In this document: positions 18,466-28,600 of the stretch, one piece after another
Numbering within the stretch: the first letter of the stretch is position 1
Layout of the letters: every line of letters starts with the position of its first letter
DNA from: Dietzia sp. B32
Lineage (GTDB): Bacteria; Actinomycetota; Actinomycetes; Mycobacteriales; Mycobacteriaceae
Direction of reading: 5' to 3'
DNA length: 64,000 bases
NCBI RefSeq assembly: GCF_024732245.1
Contig: NZ_CP093845.1
Coordinates: 2,542,001 to 2,606,000 of the forward strand
The notes under the pieces: generated by a model
What the model saw: the letters and a program-made list of their open reading frames with translations, nothing else
Told to the model about the DNA's origin: nothing
Databases searched by the model: none
Made by a program: the position numbers and the translations under genes

Positions 18466-19590
18466 ATGTCCCAATCCACCCTCCGGCGCAGGTTCGCCGC
18501 CGGGCTCACCGCTCTGGCGACGGCCGCAGGGCTCATCGTCGGGGCCCCGGCACTGGCCGGCGCGCAGGCGACCGAGCAGGGCTCGTCGGCCAGCCTCGGG
18601 TCCGCTGGCTCGGCTGCCCCGCCGCCCGCCGCCCCCGCGTTCCGGCCGGCCGGAGGTAACGAGAACCCGGTTGGTTTCCGCAACTGGCTGCGTCCCGGCT
18701 GTGAGTGGGACCCGGTCGCCTCCTGGGTCCAGCTCTGCACGGTCCACTCGCCGTCGATGAACCGGCCCATCAAGGTCCAGGTGCAGCCGGCCCGCTTCGG
18801 CGGCAACGCCGGCCTGTACCTGCTCGACGGCCTGCGTGCCCGTGACGACTGGAACGCGTGGACCCACGACGCCCAGGCGCAGCGCATCTTCCTGCAGGAC
18901 AACATCACCCTGGTCATGCCCGTCGGCGGTCAGGTGTCCTTCTACTCCGACTGGGAGCGGCCCATCAACCTGGGCGGCACCCTGCTCCAGTACAAGTACG
19001 AGACGTTCCTGACCAAGGAGCTGCCGGACTACCTCGCGGCCCACTTCGGCGTCCGGCGCGACAACAACGCCATCGCCGGACTGTCGATGGGCGGCTCGGC
19101 GGCCGCGACGCTCGCCGCCAAGCACCCGAACCAGTTCAAGCAGGTCTCGGTGTTCTCCGGCTACATGAACCCGACCGCGCCGGGCATGTACACCATGATC
19201 CCGCTGGCGATGTTCGACCAGTGCAAGTGCGACCCGTTCGCGATGTGGGGCCTGCCCGGCTCGCCGCGCTGGGGCGAGAACGACCCGCTGCTCAACGCCG
19301 CGAAGCTGCGCAACATCCCGATGTACGTGACCGCCGGGTCGGCGATCCCGGGCCGGTACGACCAGCCCTCCAGTCTGCAGGCCGTGTTCAACACGTTCAA
19401 CGGCATCATCCTCGAGGGCCTGTCCCGCGGCTCGACGCTGGCGTTCCAGAACACCATGAACGCCGCGCCGAACAAGGCGACGTTCGAGTACCGCACCACC
19501 GGCATCCACGGCTGGGGTTATTGGAACGACGACCTCATCGCGGCCCGCTCGGCGCAGATCCTTGACGTGATGAACGCCCACGCGTGGTGA
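18466..19590 (+). CDS. Antigen 85-type mycolyltransferase (short form)
   Basis: This secreted alpha/beta-hydrolase moves mycolic acids between trehalose monomycolate and arabinogalactan or another trehalose, and is 374 residues long. The signal peptide (RRRFAAGLTALATAAGLIVG) ends near GAPALAGAQA. The esterase core has LLDGLRARDDWNAW, the nucleophile elbow AIAGLSMGGSAA (S207) and the C-terminal catalytic His in TTGIHGWGYWNDDL. The family block VMPVGGQVSFYSDW is intact. The start ATG at 18466 has AAAGGAA upstream; other in-frame ATGs at 18364 and 18373 would place a non-signal stretch in front. It corresponds to the fbpA/fbpD position of mycobacteria. A strong terminator follows. Confidence 0.95.
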   Translation: MSQSTLRRRFAAGLTALATAAGLIVGAPALAGAQATEQGSSASLGSAGSAAPPPAAPAFRPAGGNENPVGFRNWLRPGCEWDPVASWVQLCTVHSPSMNRPIKVQVQPARFGGNAGLYLLDGLRARDDWNAWTHDAQAQRIFLQDNITLVMPVGGQVSFYSDWERPINLGGTLLQYKYETFLTKELPDYLAAHFGVRRDNNAIAGLSMGGSAAATLAAKHPNQFKQVSVFSGYMNPTAPGMYTMIPLAMFDQCKCDPFAMWGLPGSPRWGENDPLLNAAKLRNIPMYVTAGSAIPGRYDQPSSLQAVFNTFNGIILEGLSRGSTLAFQNTMNAAPNKATFEYRTTGIHGWGYWNDDLIAARSAQILDVMNAHAW

Positions 19591-19645
19591 TCACACCGAG
19601 TTAGCCGACGAATCGGACTCTCATCAGCGAGTCCTCACCCGTCAC

Positions 19646-19685
19646 ACCGGGGCCCCGCGCGTAGATTCTCGTGCGGGGCCCCGGT
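19646..19685 (+). terminator. Perfect 13-bp GC-rich hairpin terminator
   Basis: ACCGGGGCCCCGC pairs with GCGGGGCCCCGGT around a 14-nt loop, 55 nt after the first mycolyltransferase stop. A short T-containing stretch (CGTTGTGTG) follows. Confidence 0.75.
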
Positions 19686-19830
19686 CGTTGTGTGACCACC
19701 GGGTTCGGCCGCGGGAGGGGAACCCGCGGGCGCACCGGGACCCGGGCTCCGGATACAGGTGACGCGGGTCGGTGAGACGCGCGCCCACTAACTATTCGGC
19801 GACACGACGCGGCAAGGAAGAGAACAACAC

Positions 19831-21789
19831 ATGGCGACCCCCAGCGCACACGCGAGCCCCCGTTCCCGGTGGACGTCCCTCCTCGCGGCTCCCCTCGTGG
19901 CGTCCGTGGTGGGATCCGGCCTCGTCCTCCCGCCCGTCGCCGCGGCGCAGGAGACGCCCGTCCGGCCGACCCAGGGGCAGACCAGCCCGGCGGAGAGCCC
20001 GGCCCGGTCGACCCCCGCGGAGAGCCCGGCCAACGCACCCGAGGCGCCCAGCCTGCGCGTGCCCTCGGCACCACCGTCGGGCGTCCGTCTCGACAAGGTC
20101 GAGTGGAAGTCCGCCAACCGGGTCGCGCTCTGGGTCCAGTCGCCGGCCATGAAACAGGCCATCCAGGTGCAGCTCATGCTCCCGGCCCAGTGGAACGCGG
20201 ACCCCGAGCGCACCTACCCGTCCCTGCTGCTGCTCGACGGGCTGCGGGCCCGCGACGACGCCAGCGGCTGGACGCTCGAGACCAAGATCTCGCAGTTCTT
20301 CGACGCCAAGAACGCGGTCATCGTGCTGCCCGTCGGTGGCGAGTCGAGCTTCTACACGGACTGGGTCGCAGACGCCAAGGGCTCGGCCTACCAGTGGGAG
20401 ACGTTCCTCATGCAGGAACTGCCGCCGCTGCTGGCCCGCGACTGGCGGGTGGGTGACAAGCACGGCGTCGCCGGACTGTCCATGGGCGGCACGGCCGCCA
20501 TGATGCTGTCGCAGCGCTACCCGGATCACTTCGACTTCGCCGCCAGCTACTCGGGGTTCCTCGACACCACCAGCTTCGGTATGCCCGAGGCCGTGAAGGT
20601 GGCCATGCAGGACGCCGGCGGCTACCCGGCCGAGAACATGTGGGGCCCGCTCGGGTCGCGGCGCTGGCAGGAGCAGGACCCGAAGCTGCACACCGAGAGG
20701 ATGCGCGGGCAGAGCGTCTACGTCTCCGCCGGCAGCGGCAACACCGGGCCCTGGGACCAGCCGTCCGGACTGCCGGACATCCCCACCAACTTCCCCGGTT
20801 ACGGCCTGGAACTGCTCTCCCGGATGACCACGCAGACCTTCGTCAACAGGGCCCGCGCCGCCGGGGTCGAGGTCACCGCCAACTTCCGCCCGTCCGGCAC
20901 GCACACCTGGCCCTACTGGCAGTTCGAGATGACCCAGGCGTGGCCGCAGTTCGCGACCGCGGTGGGGATCGAGAACGTGGAGAAGCCGTGCGCGGCGAGT
21001 GGCGACATCGCCCGCCTGGCCGAGCGCCAGCCCGGTCTCGGTCCGTGCCTGACCGGCGAGTACGACGTCCGCGGCGGCAAGGCGACCGACTTCCGCTTCG
21101 GTCGCGTGTTCTGGTCTCAGCAGACCGGCGCCCATTCGGTCCTCGGCGCGATCGGTGCCGCCTACCAGGCCGAGGGCGGCCCCGACGGGGTGCTCGGTCT
21201 GCCGACCTCCGGTGAGACCGCCACCCCGGACGGCCGCGGCCGGTTCTCCACCTTCCAGAACGGTGTCATCTACTGGTCGCCCACCACGGGCGCGCACGCC
21301 GTCCGCGGCGGCATCCGGGCGATGTGGCAGGAGCGCGGCTCCGAGCGCGGCGAGCTCGGCTACCCGACCACCGACGAGATCACGAACCCCAACAAGCCGG
21401 GCGTCGTCCAGGGCTTCCAGGGCGGAACGGTCTACTGGTCCGAGGAGACGGGTCCGAAGGTCGTCGAGGGTGCGATCCTCCAGACCTACCGTGAGGCCGG
21501 GGCCGAGAACTCCGAGCTGGGGTACCCGACCACCGACGAGATCGCCCTGAGCACCCGTCGAGGGGCGTTCAACAGGTTCCAGGGCGGTGCGATCTACTGG
21601 TCCCCGCGTACCGGGGCGCACGTGGTCCCGCGCGGGCCGGTGTTCGATGCCTGGGGCACCGTCGACTACGAGCGCGGCCGGCTCGGGTACCCGACCGGCC
21701 CGCTGCGCAACACCAGGGACGGCCAGGTGATGGAGTTCGAGGGCGGCAGCATCACCGTGAGCGGCGGCCGGGCGGAGATCTCGTCGTGA
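19831..21789 (+). CDS. Antigen 85-type mycolyltransferase with C-terminal LGFP repeats
   Basis: This second secreted mycolyltransferase has 652 residues. A signal peptide ends near PPVAAAQE, and a Pro/Ser/Glu-rich linker contains the repeated SPAESPARS/TPAESPAN. The esterase domain (about 80-385) has LLDGLRARDDASGW, the nucleophile GVAGLSMGGTAA (S217) and the catalytic His in PSGTHTWPYWQFE. After that come four LGFP cell-wall repeats (GVLGLPTSGE, GELGYPTTDE, SELGYPTTDE, GRLGYPTGP), which in corynebacterial homologues anchor the protein to the wall. ATG at 19831 has AAGGAAGAG upstream. The stop overlaps the GTG of the next lipoprotein by 4 nt. Confidence 0.95.
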   Translation: MATPSAHASPRSRWTSLLAAPLVASVVGSGLVLPPVAAAQETPVRPTQGQTSPAESPARSTPAESPANAPEAPSLRVPSAPPSGVRLDKVEWKSANRVALWVQSPAMKQAIQVQLMLPAQWNADPERTYPSLLLLDGLRARDDASGWTLETKISQFFDAKNAVIVLPVGGESSFYTDWVADAKGSAYQWETFLMQELPPLLARDWRVGDKHGVAGLSMGGTAAMMLSQRYPDHFDFAASYSGFLDTTSFGMPEAVKVAMQDAGGYPAENMWGPLGSRRWQEQDPKLHTERMRGQSVYVSAGSGNTGPWDQPSGLPDIPTNFPGYGLELLSRMTTQTFVNRARAAGVEVTANFRPSGTHTWPYWQFEMTQAWPQFATAVGIENVEKPCAASGDIARLAERQPGLGPCLTGEYDVRGGKATDFRFGRVFWSQQTGAHSVLGAIGAAYQAEGGPDGVLGLPTSGETATPDGRGRFSTFQNGVIYWSPTTGAHAVRGGIRAMWQERGSERGELGYPTTDEITNPNKPGVVQGFQGGTVYWSEETGPKVVEGAILQTYREAGAENSELGYPTTDEIALSTRRGAFNRFQGGAIYWSPRTGAHVVPRGPVFDAWGTVDYERGRLGYPTGPLRNTRDGQVMEFEGGSITVSGGRAEISS

Positions 21790-22280
21790 GATCCCGGCTG
21801 GCGACCCTGACCGCCGCGCTGCTCGTCGCGGGCGGGATGCTCACCGCCTGCGGTGGAGGGGACTCGACGGTCTCCGGCGTGCCCGACTCCGAGACGCTGG
21901 CCCCGCCGCCGGGTGGCGGCGGGACCCCCGGTGTCTCGCGTGTACCCGCGACGGAGGACTCCGGCCGCTACACCGAGGCGCCCGCACCGGTCGACCCGGA
22001 CGCCTCCGGGTACACCGCGCCGGCCGTCGGTGCGCGGGAGCGCGGGTACCTCGCGGCGCTCGAGAACGAGGGCATCGAGACCGCGGAGCTGTCCGATTCG
22101 CTCGTCGCCGCGGGTAACACCATCTGCCGGATCCGGACGACCGGGGGAGCCGCCGACGAGACCACGACGATCGCGGACGCGGTGGCGGGTCAGATCTCGG
22201 CGGGTGGGTACTCGGACCGTGAGGTCGACGAGCTCTCGCGCATCGTGGTGGACGCCTCGGCGGGCCAGCTCTGCCCGTAG
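21786..22280 (+). CDS. DUF732-like lipoprotein
   Basis: This 164-residue exported lipoprotein has a signal ending in the lipobox MLTACGGG (Cys about residue 20) and a Pro/Gly/Thr-rich linker. A small helical domain (about 75-163) with two cysteines follows (GNTICRIRTTGG and ASAGQLCP), which could form a disulfide. The pattern of an about 80-residue C-terminal helix bundle with the YLAALENEGI start fits DUF732, a family common on mycobacterial surfaces with no known activity. It is translationally coupled to the LGFP mycolyltransferase (GTGA overlap), so it may assist it; that link is inference. No close counterpart is known to me at this spot in mycobacteria. Confidence 0.8.
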   Translation: MRSRLATLTAALLVAGGMLTACGGGDSTVSGVPDSETLAPPPGGGGTPGVSRVPATEDSGRYTEAPAPVDPDASGYTAPAVGARERGYLAALENEGIETAELSDSLVAAGNTICRIRTTGGAADETTTIADAVAGQISAGGYSDREVDELSRIVVDASAGQLCP

Positions 22281-22359
22281 CTCCCCGGCGGCCCCCACTC
22301 GCCCCGGGGCCAGGGGCCCAGGGGCCGGCTACCCCGGGCCCGGCACGCGCCGCCGAGCG

Positions 22360-22388
22360 GTGAGCCCCGACACCCTCAGGGGTCTCAC
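22360..22388 (+). terminator. Weak hairpin after the DUF732 gene
   Basis: GTGAGCCCC pairs with GGGGTCTCAC with one bulged base, in the 192-bp gap before the cutinase gene. It may be a terminator or attenuator. The rest of the gap (22281-22472) shows only GC-rich sequence and the ribosome-binding site of the next gene. Confidence 0.35.
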
Positions 22389-22472
22389 GGAACCCCGACC
22401 GTCCTCGGGACGTTGACCGATCGTCGGCCGCCCGCCACAGTCGCGTGGGCAGGCCGGGAAGGAGTTCGTATC

Positions 22473-23438
22473 GTGGCTCGTGGATCCCGTCGTGGCGGAG
22501 GCCGTCGTCTCGGTTGCTCGCTGGGGGCGCTCGTGTTGGTGGTCCTGCTCGTCGTGGGCGTCGGGTGGTGGATCGGGAACCGCGGACTCCCCACGGGCCC
22601 CGACGGACCGCTGCCGACCCCGGGGGAGCCGGAGTTGACCCAGCCGGCGGACTGCCCGGACGTGGAGATGATCGCCGTACCGGGGACGTGGGAGAGCAGC
22701 CCGACGGACGACCCGTACAACCCGGGCTTCCTGCCCAACGCCCTGCTGCGGACCATCACCGACCCGCTGAGCCAGCAGTACCCGGACGACCGGCTCGAGG
22801 TGTTCACCGTCCCCTACGTGGCGCAGTTCAGGAATCCGCAGGCGCCCAACGAGATCCCCTACGACCAGAGTCGGGCGGAGGGCACCGAGCGTGCCCGTGC
22901 CGAGCTCGCCGCGACCCACGAGCGGTGCCCGTACACCTCGTTCGTGCTGCTGGGCTTCTCCCAGGGCGCGGTGATCGCCGGCGACCTCACGAGCGAGATC
23001 GGCACCGGCAACGGTCCGGTGCCCGCCGACCTGGTCCGCGGATCGGTCCTCATCGCCGACGGCCGCCGACTGCCGGGCGAGGGGCGGTCACCGGGTCTGT
23101 CCCCCGGGAACGGCCAGGGCATGGAGATCTCCCTGCAGCCGGCCACCGGCCTCACCCAGCTCATCGCCGGCGCCACCATGACCGGACCGCGCCCGGGCGG
23201 ATTCGGCGAACTCGCCGAGAGGACGGCCCAGATCTGCGACTCCCGCGACCTGATCTGCAACGCCCCGCTCAACGTCGTGGACGGAGCGGCCCGGTTCCAG
23301 GAGTTCGTCGCCAACAACGCCATCCACGCGATGTACGCCACCAACCCGGACGTCATCGAGGGCACCACGGTCCCCGAGTGGACGATCGGGCACGTTCGCG
23401 AGCTCGTCGACGGCGCCCCGGAGATCGCCCACGGGTGA
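22473..23438 (+). CDS. Cutinase-like phospholipase/thioesterase (Culp6/Rv3802c-like)
   Basis: This membrane-anchored hydrolase has 321 residues. One N-terminal helix (LGALVLVVLLVVGVGWWIG) holds a periplasmic cutinase domain with the catalytic elbow LLGFSQGAVIAG (S163), an Asp in CDSRDLICNAP and a His in NNAIHAMYA, the classic cutinase triad with neighbouring cysteines. The homologue Rv3802c is an essential phospholipase/thioesterase that helps control mycolic-acid output and lies in the same place, between the mycolyltransferases and fadD32. GTG at 22473 is chosen because GGAAGGAG lies 8 nt before it; TTG at 22413 would add 20 residues. Confidence 0.92.
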   Translation: MARGSRRGGGRRLGCSLGALVLVVLLVVGVGWWIGNRGLPTGPDGPLPTPGEPELTQPADCPDVEMIAVPGTWESSPTDDPYNPGFLPNALLRTITDPLSQQYPDDRLEVFTVPYVAQFRNPQAPNEIPYDQSRAEGTERARAELAATHERCPYTSFVLLGFSQGAVIAGDLTSEIGTGNGPVPADLVRGSVLIADGRRLPGEGRSPGLSPGNGQGMEISLQPATGLTQLIAGATMTGPRPGGFGELAERTAQICDSRDLICNAPLNVVDGAARFQEFVANNAIHAMYATNPDVIEGTTVPEWTIGHVRELVDGAPEIAHG

Positions 23439-23443
23439 GCGGT

Positions 23444-23464
23444 GGGCCCCGCCTCCGGGGGCCC
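23444..23464 (+). terminator. Small GC hairpin after the cutinase gene
   Basis: GGGCCCC pairs with GGGGCCC around a 7-nt loop just after the stop codon. It is short, so terminator function is uncertain. Confidence 0.4.
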
Positions 23465-23523
23465 GGGCGACACGCCTGACGTTCCGGATGATTCGGAGTT
23501 CGGATGTGCTCTGGGGCAGGCTG

Positions 23524-23529
23524 TAGGAT
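23524..23529 (+). promoter_or_regulatory. Probable -10 box (TAGGAT) of the fadD32-pks13-accD4 operon
   Basis: TAGGAT matches the -10 form seen elsewhere in the window and would give a leader of about 75-80 nt before the GTG of fadD32. Confidence 0.45.
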
Positions 23530-23611
23530 CGACCAAGCTTGTCGTCAGTGCACCCGGCATTTCCGTGGTCGACGACGTCGACCAACGTAAGACGGATCGG
23601 AACGGAGCAAC

Positions 23612-25558
23612 GTGGAGTTCGAGCAGTACCACGACGCCAGCGGGGCGATCGTCATCCCTGATCGCACCACCCTCGTCGATTTCGTCGAAGCCAACGTCTC
23701 CGCCGCTCGCGAGGATCCCGCCGAGGACGGGCTGATCTACCGCTACATCGACTACTCGTCCTCCCGCGACGGCGAGGTGCACGAACTCTCGTGGTCGCAG
23801 TTCGGTGACAGGCTCTACGCCATCGCCGCCCGTCTGCAGCAGGTCGCGAAGCCGGGTGACCGGGTGGCCATCCTCGCGCCGCAGGGTCTCGACTACATCG
23901 TGTCCTTCTTCGCGGCCATCCACGCGGGGCTCATCGCGGTTCCCCTCTTCGACCCGGACGAGCCCGGTCATCACGACCGACTCCACGCCGTCCTGGCGGA
24001 CTGCGCGCCCGCGGTCATCCTCACCTCGACCGAATCCGCGGCCGGTGTCCGCACGTTGTTCCGTTCCCTGCCGGCCCGCGAGCGTCCGCGCACCGTGGCC
24101 GTCGACGCCATCCCCGCCGAGCTCGGCTCGGGCTGGACCAGGCCGGAACTCGGTGCCGACGACATCGCCTACCTGCAGTACACCTCCGGATCCACCCGGG
24201 TGCCAGCCGGAGTCGAGATCACCCACCGCAACGTGGTCACGAACGTCATGCAGCTGTTCGACGGGCTCGGGCTGACCCGCGCGTCGCGCGGCGTCACCTG
24301 GTTGCCGCTGTTCCACGACATGGGCCTGCTGACGGTGATCCTCCCCGCGATGGGCGGGGCCACGATCTCGGTGATGAGTCCCCGCGCGTTCGTGCAGCGC
24401 CCGGGCCGCTGGGTCTCGCAGCTGGGCGCCATGTCGGACGGCGACGGGGTGTTCGCCGCCGCCCCCAACTTCGCGTTCGAGCACGCCGCCCGCCGGGGCC
24501 TTCCCCGGGAGGGCGAGACCCTCGACCTGTCCGGCGTGACCAGCATCATCAACGGTTCGGAGCCGGTCACCCCGGCCTCCATGCGTGCCTTCAACGAGGC
24601 CTTCGCGCCCTACGGACTCGCGCCGACCGTCATCAAGCCGTCCTACGGCATGGCCGAGGCGACCCTGTTCGTCTCCTCGCCGCGCCGCGACGACGAGGCG
24701 ATCGTCATCCACGTGGACCGGACCGATCTCAACCAGGGCGTCATGACGGTCCTGGACCCGGCGCAGGTGGAGGGCAACGAGGACGCCATCCCGCAGGTCG
24801 CCTGTGGATACGTCGCCCCCAGCCAGTGGGCGACCATCGTCGACGCGAACATCGACGAGGCCACCGGTGAGCACGACGGCACCGGTCGCGAGCTCCCCGA
24901 GGGCCGGGTGGGCGAGATCTGGCTGCACGGCACCAACGTCGGGCGCGCCTACTGGGGGCGCCCCGAGGAGTCCGACGCCACGTTCGGCAACCGGTTGGTG
25001 GAGCGCCTGGACGAGGGGTCCCGGACGGTCCGCGAGTTCGGGACCGTGCCCGAGGACGCGCGGTGGCTGCGCACCGGGGACTACGGCGCCTACGTGGACG
25101 GTCAGCTGTACATCACCGGACGCGTCAAGGACCTCGTGATCGTCGCGGGCCGCAACCACTACCCGCAGGACCTGGAGAACACCGCGCAGGGTGCGTCCGA
25201 CGCACTCCGCCCCGGTTTCGTCGCCGCGTTCTCGGTGCCAGCCAACCAGTTGCCGATGGAGGCGCGTAACGGCGCCGACATCGCCGCCGATGACTCCTCG
25301 GAGACGCTCGTCGTGGTCGGCGAGCGCGCACCCGGCGCCGGTAAGGCGGACCCGGGACCGATCGCGGACGCGGTCCGTTCGGCGATCTCCGCACGACACG
25401 GCGTCACCGCCCAGGATGTGCTGTTGGTCCCGGCCGGATCCATCCCCCGCACGTCCAGCGGCAAGATCGCGCGTCGCGCGTGCAAGGCGGCGTACGTGGA
25501 CGGCACCCTCCGCGGGGGCCATCAGCAGTCCGCCTTCCCGGATCTGCCGACGCAGTAG
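23612..25558 (+). CDS. fadD32: Long-chain fatty-acyl-AMP ligase FadD32
   Basis: This cytosolic enzyme activates the meromycolic acid as acyl-adenylate and loads it on the N-terminal ACP of Pks13. The protein has 648 residues. The AMP-binding P-loop is QYTSGSTRVPAGVEITHRN (about 189-207), in the Arg-Val-Pro-Ala form typical of FadD32 rather than the common Gly-Pro-Lys form. Other motifs are SYGMAEATLFVSS, the conserved aspartate in LRTGDYGAYVDGQLYITGR, and the C-terminal lysine in PRTSSGKIARRACK. GTG at 23612 has ACGGAGC upstream. The order fadD32-pks13-accD4 is conserved across mycolate producers and the three genes appear to be one transcript. Confidence 0.97.
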   Translation: MEFEQYHDASGAIVIPDRTTLVDFVEANVSAAREDPAEDGLIYRYIDYSSSRDGEVHELSWSQFGDRLYAIAARLQQVAKPGDRVAILAPQGLDYIVSFFAAIHAGLIAVPLFDPDEPGHHDRLHAVLADCAPAVILTSTESAAGVRTLFRSLPARERPRTVAVDAIPAELGSGWTRPELGADDIAYLQYTSGSTRVPAGVEITHRNVVTNVMQLFDGLGLTRASRGVTWLPLFHDMGLLTVILPAMGGATISVMSPRAFVQRPGRWVSQLGAMSDGDGVFAAAPNFAFEHAARRGLPREGETLDLSGVTSIINGSEPVTPASMRAFNEAFAPYGLAPTVIKPSYGMAEATLFVSSPRRDDEAIVIHVDRTDLNQGVMTVLDPAQVEGNEDAIPQVACGYVAPSQWATIVDANIDEATGEHDGTGRELPEGRVGEIWLHGTNVGRAYWGRPEESDATFGNRLVERLDEGSRTVREFGTVPEDARWLRTGDYGAYVDGQLYITGRVKDLVIVAGRNHYPQDLENTAQGASDALRPGFVAAFSVPANQLPMEARNGADIAADDSSETLVVVGERAPGAGKADPGPIADAVRSAISARHGVTAQDVLLVPAGSIPRTSSGKIARRACKAAYVDGTLRGGHQQSAFPDLPTQ

Positions 25559-25650
25559 CGTCCGGCGACCGGGCCGGTTCAAGGCACCACGGGTGCCCCG
25601 CCGCGACGGGACACACCGGACGACACCCGAGGGAAAGGCGAGCCACGACG

Positions 25651-28600
25651 ATGGCACAGAGCGAGATGACGGTAGTGGAGCTCCGCGAGTGGATGCGGGG
25701 CTGGGTCTGCCGGGCCACGGGGCTCGACATCTCCAAGGTCACCGACGACCGCTCGTTGGAGGAGTACGGCCTGTCGTCCCGCGACGCGGTGTCCCTGTCC
25801 GCCGATCTCGAGGACCTCATCGGTCGCCCGCTCGACGCGACCGTCGCCTACCAGCACCCCACCATCGCCTCGCTGGCCGAGTACGTCGTCAACGGGCCGG
25901 TCGAGACCGACGAGCCCACCGACTTCCACACGTTCCGTGACCGCGGCGCGGGCATGGAGTTCGACGTGGCCGTGATCGGGCTCGCCACCCGGTTCCCCGG
26001 CGGCGCCGACACCCCGGAGGCGACCTGGGAACTGCTCGCCTCCGGCCGGGACGCCACCACCCCCCGCCCGGACTCCCGCTGGTCGGAGTGGGCGGGCGAC
26101 GCCTACGTCCAGCAGGTCCTGGCCGAGGCCCCGGACCGCGGCGGCTGGCTCGACGACTCCGAGGTCAAGGACTTCGACGCCGAGTTCTTCGGCATGAGCC
26201 CCCGCGAGGCCGAGATGGTCGACCCGCAGCAGCGGCTCGCGCTCGAGCTCACGTGGGAGGCCCTGGAGAACGCCCACCTGCCGGCCAGTGACCTCAAGGG
26301 CCACGAGGTCGGCGTCTTCATGGGCTCGTCCTCCAGCGACTACCAGGTGTTCCTCACCTCGGACTCCGCTGCGGCCTCCCCCTACGCGGTCACCGGCGCC
26401 TCCAACTCGATCATCTCGAACCGGGTGTCCTACACGTTCGACTTCCGCGGCCCGTCCATGACACTGGACACCGCCTGCTCGACGTCGCTGGTGGCGATCC
26501 ACGAGGCCGTCAACTCCCTGCGACTGCACGAGTCGGATCTCGTCGTGGCCGGTGGCGTCAACATGATGCTCGCGCCCGCCGCCACCATGGGCTTCGCCAA
26601 GACCGGCGCCGCGCTCAGCCCGGACGGGCGGATCAAGGCGTTCTCGTCCGACGCCAACGGCATCTGCCGTGCGGAGGGCGGGGGAGTGTTCATCCTGAAG
26701 CGCCTCTCGGAGGCCGAACGGGACGGGAACGACATCCTCGCCGTCATCAAGGGGTCCGCGGTGAACTCGGACGGCCGCTCCAACGGCATGACCGCCCCCA
26801 ACCCCGACGCCCAGGTCGCGGTCCTGCGCCAGGCCTACGCCGACGCCGGTGTGGACCCGCGCGAGGTCGACTACATCGAGGCGCACGGCACCGGCACGAT
26901 CCTGGGCGACCCCATCGAGGCCACCGCCCTGGGGCAGGTGCTCGGTCGCGGGCGCGAGGCCGACCGGCCCACGCTGCTCGGCTCGGCCAAGACCAACTTC
27001 GGCCACATGGAGTCCGCCGCCGGCGCCGCCGGTCTGGCCAAGATCATCCTCGGGATGAACAAGGACGCCCTGCCGCCCACGATCAACTTCGCGGGCCCCA
27101 ACCCGTACATCGACTTCGACGCCGCTCGACTGAGCGTGGTCACCGAGACCACCGAGTGGCCGCGCTACAGCGGCCGCGCCCTGGCCGGCATCTCCGGGTT
27201 CGGGTTCGGCGGTACCAACGCGCACGTCGTGGTGGCCGAATACCAGCCGGCGGCCGGCGCGGCCGGCGAAGCCGAGGCGGGCAACGCAGCCGGCGCGGAC
27301 GAGGCAGCCGGCGCAGCCGAGGCGGACGACGCAGCCGAGGCGGACGACGCAGCCAGCGCGTCCGACGCGGACGACGTCGCCCGCTGCGTGGCCGAGGCCG
27401 TGGAGCGCAACGCCGACGAGCTGGCCACCACCGGGACCTCCGTGGCCGGTGCGCCCGCGACCGTGCTCGTGGTCTCCGGCTCCCTGCCGTCGCGGCGCAA
27501 GTCAACCGCCGGCCAGATCGCCGACTGGCTCGAGGCCCGGGACGACTCGATCGACCTGGGTGCCGTCGCCCGTACCCTGGCCACCCGCAACCACGGGCGG
27601 TCCCGCGGGGCCGTGGTGGGCCACACCCGCGCCGAGCTGGTGGCGGGCCTGCGGGCCCTGGCCGCCGGCGATCCCGGGCCCGGCGTGTTCAGTGCCGACG
27701 CCCCCGCCGGCACCGGCGACGTGTGGGTGTTCTCCGGTTTCGGCTCGCAGCACCGGAAGATGGCCAAGGAGCTGTACCTGTCCAACCCGCTGTTCGCCTC
27801 GTGCCTGGACGCGGTGGACGAGCTCATCGACTTCGAGGCCGGGTACCGGATCTCCGAGATCATCCTCGACGACTCCCAGACCTACGAGCTCGAGAATTCC
27901 CAGGTCGGGATCTTCGCCATCCAGGTGGCGCTGATCGACACCCTGCGCGCGCTCGGGGCCAAGCCCGAGGCCGTCATCGGCCACTCGATGGGCGAGGTCG
28001 CGGCCGCCTACGCGACCGGTGGACTCGGCCTCGAGGACGCGGTGCGCGTGATCTGCGTGCGGTCGCGTCTCATGGGTGACGCCGAGGGCCAGGTGTCGGA
28101 CGACGAGGCCGGCGCCATGGCGCTGGTCGAGTACTCGGCGGAGGAGATCGCCCGGATCATCGCCGACAACCCGCAGTTCGCCTCGATCGAGCCCGCGGTC
28201 TACGCGGCGCCCACCCACACCACGGTCGGCGGGCGCGCCAAGCCCGTCGCCGACTTCGTGGCCTGGGTCGAGGAGCAGGGCAAGTTCGCCCGTCAGCTAC
28301 AGGTCCGCGGCGCCGGCCACACGTCGGACGTGGACATGCTCCTCGGCGAACTCGCCGCCGAGATCGCCGGTCTCGAACCGCACGAGCTCACCTCCGGCCT
28401 GTTCTCCTCGGTCGACCGCGAGACCTTCTACCGCGCCGGCCACGAGCCGGTCCACGCCGAGGAGTACTGGGTCAAGGGCATGCGTCACTCGGTGTGGTTC
28501 ACCCACGCCGTGCGCAAGGCCGTGGAGGCCGGGTACGTCACGTTCCTCGAGCTGGCGCCCAACCCGGTCGCGGCGATGTCCGTGGCCGCGACCTGCTTCG

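Noticed and set aside
22859-25657. A 932-codon minus-strand open frame opposite fadD32
   Set aside because: Same GC-driven artefact; fadD32 on the plus strand has intact motifs throughout.
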